Assembly: GCA_021613335.1 (NCBI GenBank)
Contig: JAJTWR010000239.1
Location: forward strand, 442,501-506,500
Direction: 5' to 3'
DNA: 64,000 bases
Origin: Whitmania pigra
Lineage: Eukaryota > Annelida > Clitellata > Hirudinida > Haemopidae
The notes under the pieces were generated by a model. It did no database searches, was not told the origin of the DNA, and saw only the letters and a program-made list of their open reading frames with translations. The position numbers and the translations under genes are program-made. This document shows positions 59,598-64,000 of this stretch, one piece after another; the stretch's first letter is position 1; each line of letters opens with the position of its first letter.

Positions 59598-62500
59598 ATG
59601 AATTTTATGATTCAATTATGTGAATTACATTTAATGATGTATTTTCACTTAATCAAGTCCGACTCCATTTTTGACATCTGGTTCAAAAAAAAGGACGCGC
59701 GTAAACTTGATGATAGCCACCGCTTTGATTGCGATGATGGCGTTAACTCATGCTCCATTGATCTGAAGTTTGGTCTTCTCAACGAATCTTACTCTCAGAT
59801 ATTGCAAGATGTTATTCTGACAAATGATGATTTACCGAATAAGTGTAGAACAGGTTATTTTGATTTCATTTCTTAATCCGAGAGCAACAACAGTAACCAA
59901 TTTTTATTTTTATTTTTAGATATTTGCTTTTCAAACGTCACAAAATCTTTAAAAAGGGGAAATTTAGATTGGCCTGAAACAACCATTGGAGAACGTTATG
60001 TTCAGAAGTGTCAATATTCTTTAAAAGAAATAAAATATGCTTACCAAGATTGTTTGTACAGCATCAGTAACGTCTCAACATGGATGAATTACAACGATGA
60101 TAACTGCCCTGAATCTCTTTTCGCAGATGAAATCAAAAGAATTCGAATGAGTTACAAAGTATCTGGAATTTCAGTCTGTCCTAATTAATTTAATTTAATT
60201 TAATTTGATTTAAATGTTCATTAATCTTTCCCATAATCGGCAACAAAGAGCAAATATTTTAAAGGATGCAAAAGGCTCTAACAAATGTAAACTTCACTGC
60301 TTTTACACATTTTTTTCATGCAATTTGCTACGCCCGGGCAACGATGGCTTTACACCAGAACACAAACAATCAGCCAAACTGATGATCGCTTGTGACAATC
60401 ATCTGTGTGAATTGGTGCTCGACTCGGCGTCTGCTATGCAAATATAATTTTTTATGAATCAGTGCAGCTGATACACGCTGCTGGTATTTTGCAAATTAAT
60501 GGAACTATATTTTTTATGTAAGTTGATTTAATTATTTTTTGTTTTCGTCAAAGTTTGAAAGACCAAACTGCTCACAACTTATGACGAGTTTTCGGAAATT
60601 GAATGAAATTCAAGAACAAAGCCCAACTCATTCAATATTTCCAAAAGATTATTTGTTCATAACCAAATTCTTCGTCAGGGAAATACAATTATGCTTGACT
60701 GACATTAGTGACCTTGAACAAGACTCGAAGACAGTTCAAGATTTCCTGGATATGTTGTTTGGTCGCAATCATGAGAACCGTAGTCTACAAATCTTTATCG
60801 AGTAAGAAAGCTTTCACAACTATCCTTTCAATAGGGTATTAAAGACGCCTGGAATTTTTAGAGCTATCGAGGTTTTGAAAAACTCACTCAGTGAACGTCA
60901 CATCAGATACTCTTCTAAGAATGATGCAAATGTTTTGGCTAAGTATGAAGGGCAAAATATGAATTTGGTTCACGTTAACTCAGAGAACGGTCGTTTCAAC
61001 CACGATTTAAACATGAAAGAACACGGAATAATCAAGGCCTCCTTTGATTGGGAAACTCAAGGTTATTAGCACGTCTTATTTATAACAATATTAATTAGTT
61101 TTGATTTTCGTGTGTTTGCTAGGACATATTTCTATACTATTTACAGAAGTATCAAGCATAGATGTACAGCTATATTGCTTTTACCACTTCAAACAGCAAA
61201 ATAAAGTGGAATGGAGTTTGTCAAATTTTAGTTGGTGTGTTTAGCTTTAAGCAAATTAAATTGAATCTGACATTGCATGTTCCTAAAGTGACAAGTCTAA
61301 ATTGTATTTTAATGCAATAACTTCATTTAACAAGCGGTTAATTACATAAATAAAAAGTGATTCATTTTTTTAAATCTTAAACTTAAATACAGGACGAAAC
61401 CTTTAAGCATTCTCGTGTATTTCAATCACAATCACACGAGTTCTCTCGGATTGACCAACAATACCTATCCTTTGACAGTGTACTTTGAAGATTCTCATTT
61501 GGTTGGTATAAATTCATTTTTGTAAAGAAGAGATGGAATTATCTTGTTTTAAATGAAAAGGTGAAATTATCCTGTTTGAATGAAAATGATAATTAAAAGT
61601 CGTTTAAATCATTTATTTTTAAACAGGATGAATTGAAACAAGTAAGTTGCTCTAGATATCCGTATGCAAGAGCTATCGAAGACGGTATATATATGTTTTA
61701 TATCTATCTAAACCGAAACATAAACATTAAATATTATAAAAAAGTCAAAAATTTTCTGTTGAGGATGGAAATCTGATTGTAAAACCACGCGGATTTCGGC
61801 ATCATCAGTGAGATGTGACTGCAGGGGTGTCGGATTTATTGCTTTCTTTGAGCAAGAGGTGACTCATATTTTAATTCATAAATTGAATATTTTTTATATA
61901 ACATTGTATTTTCATCTTTAGATGTTTTTCGACTATCCTATTCACCGCATTGATGATATAGCAGTCTTTTTGGTAAACTATTCTTAATGGATTATTAAGC
62001 AAATGACCACAATTTTACAGATCTTTTTATACCTCATAGGGATTTGCCTACAATTACGAGCTGTTTTTGGCCGGCATGGTTTTAAGAGCACTTTCAATTG
62101 CTGCACTTTTTATTACAATTGTTTCATATGCGATCTTTAAGTGAGTAACCAGTATTCAACAATATTTAATAAAATTTATTCTTGCTTTTGGTTCTCAAAA
62201 TTCTAGGAAAACGAGAAAAGGAGTTGCAACTCACATTCTTCTAAACTTATGTTTCTCATTAATATGTCTTCTCATCGTGCTTTACGTAGCAGAGCAGAGA
62301 TCAAACATCAAAAGAGAATGTCGCTTTTACAACATCCTCAGATATTATTTTATTTTGGTCTCCCTAATGTGGAATGGCATGGAAGCTCACAACATGTACC
62401 GAATGTTAATAAAAGTCTTCAATAGTCACTTGCGCCATTTTGTTAGAATAGCTGCTCTTGTTTCCTGGGGTAAGCAGTTTGCTAAATGATTTGTAATCTA

Positions 62501-64000
62501 AAAGTCTGTTGATTATTTACTTGGAAGTTTGCGGGAATTATGTGAATCAAAAGTTTTAATTTTTCTAAATTATGTCAACCCCTTTTAACATGTCAGGATT
62601 ACCATGCTTATTCGTCTCAGTTGTGTTATTAATGGATTACAAAGCCTTTGACGGAGTTTACGTGGAGTGCACATTCGGGCAAGAAGTTTTTGCAAATAAC
62701 AATTGTTCACGTTGTCAATTTTTATTTATCAAACATTAGCTTCATGTTCTCGGAGTTTAAGTTTTTGTTTCGTTTCAAGTAAGTATATTAGCGATATAAT
62801 AAACTTGAACTTGTATTTTATCTTTGTAAAGATGTTCCTTGAAACCTTGGACAATGTATTTTGCCTGGCTGATTCCAATGTCCGTCATAATCCTTCATAA
62901 TCTAATAGTATTTGTTATGGTGGTAAGAATTTTGTGTCAGGATCGACAAGTTGAAATAATGAACGGTAAAATTACTTGATTTGGCATTTAGTAAAGTAAT
63001 ATTTTGTAGAACAACCATATGTCTATTATATAATTTGTATTTCTCGTTCTTGTATCTATATGTGCCCTGAATGATGTCAAGCTTTTAATTATATTGAACC
63101 TTTCAGTAATTTCATCCACGTAAACTTAATAGAATTGTATATCGTGCAGAAATTTGACCGAAATAGTATTTTGCGATGAAGATAAAAATCCAGACGCAAA
63201 CATTCAAATAAAATGATGATGTACAAGTCGTTTCGAGCATTAAACAAACTTAAATCTTCAGAACTCGTCCCACACCAGCGTGTTCCAATAATCAATGTTA
63301 ATCAAATTAATTAATAATTAATAAAATATACTCTTCAATTGCTCGACTTTATCTCGAAGTTTTTTTAAATAATTTTTATTTAAGTTTTAATTATTTGTTC
63401 TGATATCGTTGCGAATTTCTATTGAAACTGAAAGTTTAAGCCATTCAAAGACATCATTTCTAGAAATTCAATTATTTTTTATTTAGAACAAGAAAACATT
63501 TTATCGAGACTTTGTGGAGCATTTGGAGTTTTGGTTCTCCTCGGAGTTCCATGGCTGCTAAGTGCATTTGGAGTATTGAAAAGTCAAAATGATGGAATTC
63601 TTTACTTTCAGGGAGTCGTAGGGGTATTTTCAATTTCATTTATTATAAATCACTTTTAAAGGCGTTTGCAATTAAAGCAAAAAAATTTTTAAATTAAAAC
63701 CTCATTAATGATTTATTTTTAGGCCTTGGTTAACTTTTGACTCAAGAATTCATTATTATCGATTATTTGTCAAAACCTCATAAACTCCTATGTAAATATT
63801 TATATTATTAGTAAACACAATTATTTTGTTAATTTTATAATATTTATTAATTTATTAATTATTAACAGGTTGTGTTTGTGGTATTTGTGAGCCTCCAAGG
63901 TTTGTTCATCTTTCTATTCCACTGCGTTCGTAATCCTCAAGTCAGAAGTCATTGGTGGAGCACCATTACCGGGTCAGAAGCTTCCAGGTCATCAAATGAC
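59598..64000 (+). CDS. Adhesion G-protein-coupled receptor (HormR-GAIN-GPS-7TM), 3' partial
   Basis: Exons: 59598-59853 (start uncertain), 59920-60158, 60554-60801, 60862-61061, 61123-61234, 61393-61501, 61627-61684, 61764-61858, 61922-61972, 62040-62140, 62207-62469, 62597 to about 62700, 62832-62965, 63487-63623, 63869 to the window end. The second exon encodes a hormone-receptor domain (DWPETTIGERY and four cysteines). Exons 60554-61501 have the length and character of a GAIN domain. Exons 61627-61858 hold the GPS: four cysteines, GW, and VRCDCRGVGFIAFF. Helix 1 is in 62040-62140; helices 2-3 carry THILLNLCFSLICLL and SLMWNGMEAHNMY; helix 4 starts WGLPCLFVSVVLL; helix 5 WTMYFAWLIPMSV; helix 6 GVLVLLGVPWLLSAFG; helix 7 SLQGLFIFLFH. 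This is a class B2 receptor of broadly latrophilin-like type. The helix 4 to helix 5 junction does not keep phase in any splice pairing I tried. The family's GPS normally self-cleaves at His-Leu/Thr; those residues are not present here. Confidence 0.9.

Noticed and set aside
60214..60447. 77-codon frame in the GPCR intron before the GAIN exon
   Set aside because: It looks somewhat coding-like but has no usable acceptor, and exons 59920-60158 and 60554-60801 join in phase without it.
61764..61820. A 17-base intron inside the GPS exon
   Set aside because: GTGAGA...GCAG could be read as splice sites, but 17 bases is too short; reading through in another frame gives a proper GPS.

Overview
This is AT-rich nuclear DNA from an invertebrate metazoan. 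The genes are split by many GT-AG introns, codon use is the standard code, and the families are animal ones: a Notch receptor with EGF, LNR and ankyrin modules, a conventional protein kinase C, an AP-1/2 beta-adaptin and an adhesion GPCR. Introns hold long tri- and tetranucleotide arrays and a hAT-type MITE. The sequence alone does not settle the phylum. All gene models were built by hand from splice sites, reading phase and family similarity.

Layout: (1) 1-2207, intergenic, with a possible Notch promoter. (2) 2208-18810 (+), a short Notch-type receptor. The signal-peptide exon is tentative; exons from 8467 onward are continuous in phase to the stop. Intron 4 (counting the tentative exon 1 as the first) carries a 520-bp MITE with a perfect 8-bp target duplication. 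(3) 18811-20719, intergenic, with an unidentified less AT-rich block. (4) 20720-22044 (-), mitochondrial acyl carrier protein (NDUFAB1 type), complete. (5) 22045-22607, a shared head-to-head promoter. (6) 22608-41100 (+), a conventional PKC in 16 exons, complete, with a dead histone H4 copy on the other strand of intron 3 and large microsatellites in several introns. (7) 41101-43504, a convergent intergenic stretch. (8) 43505-50412 (-), an acidic, proline-rich WH2 protein of about 778 residues in 10 exons, probably an actin regulator, not assignable to a named family. (9) 50413-51854, intergenic. (10) 51855-57668 (-), beta-adaptin, 18 exons, 947 residues, complete. (11) 57669-59597, divergent intergenic, with a possible LINE tail. 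(12) 59598-64000 (+), an adhesion GPCR with hormone-receptor, GAIN, GPS and seven-helix segments, running off the window.

The genes do not form a pathway or operon; they are independent neighbours. Links are at the level of general cell biology only: Notch is endocytosed through clathrin adaptors, PKC acts in membrane signalling, and WH2 proteins control actin. The points most worth a second look are the GPCR proteolysis site whose catalytic residues are replaced, the unassigned WH2 protein with repeated Trp-Lys modules, the compact Notch without a visible furin site, the H4 pseudogene, and several splice-site oddities linked to local duplications. No CRISPR array, tRNA, rRNA, viral genome or toxin gene was recognised.
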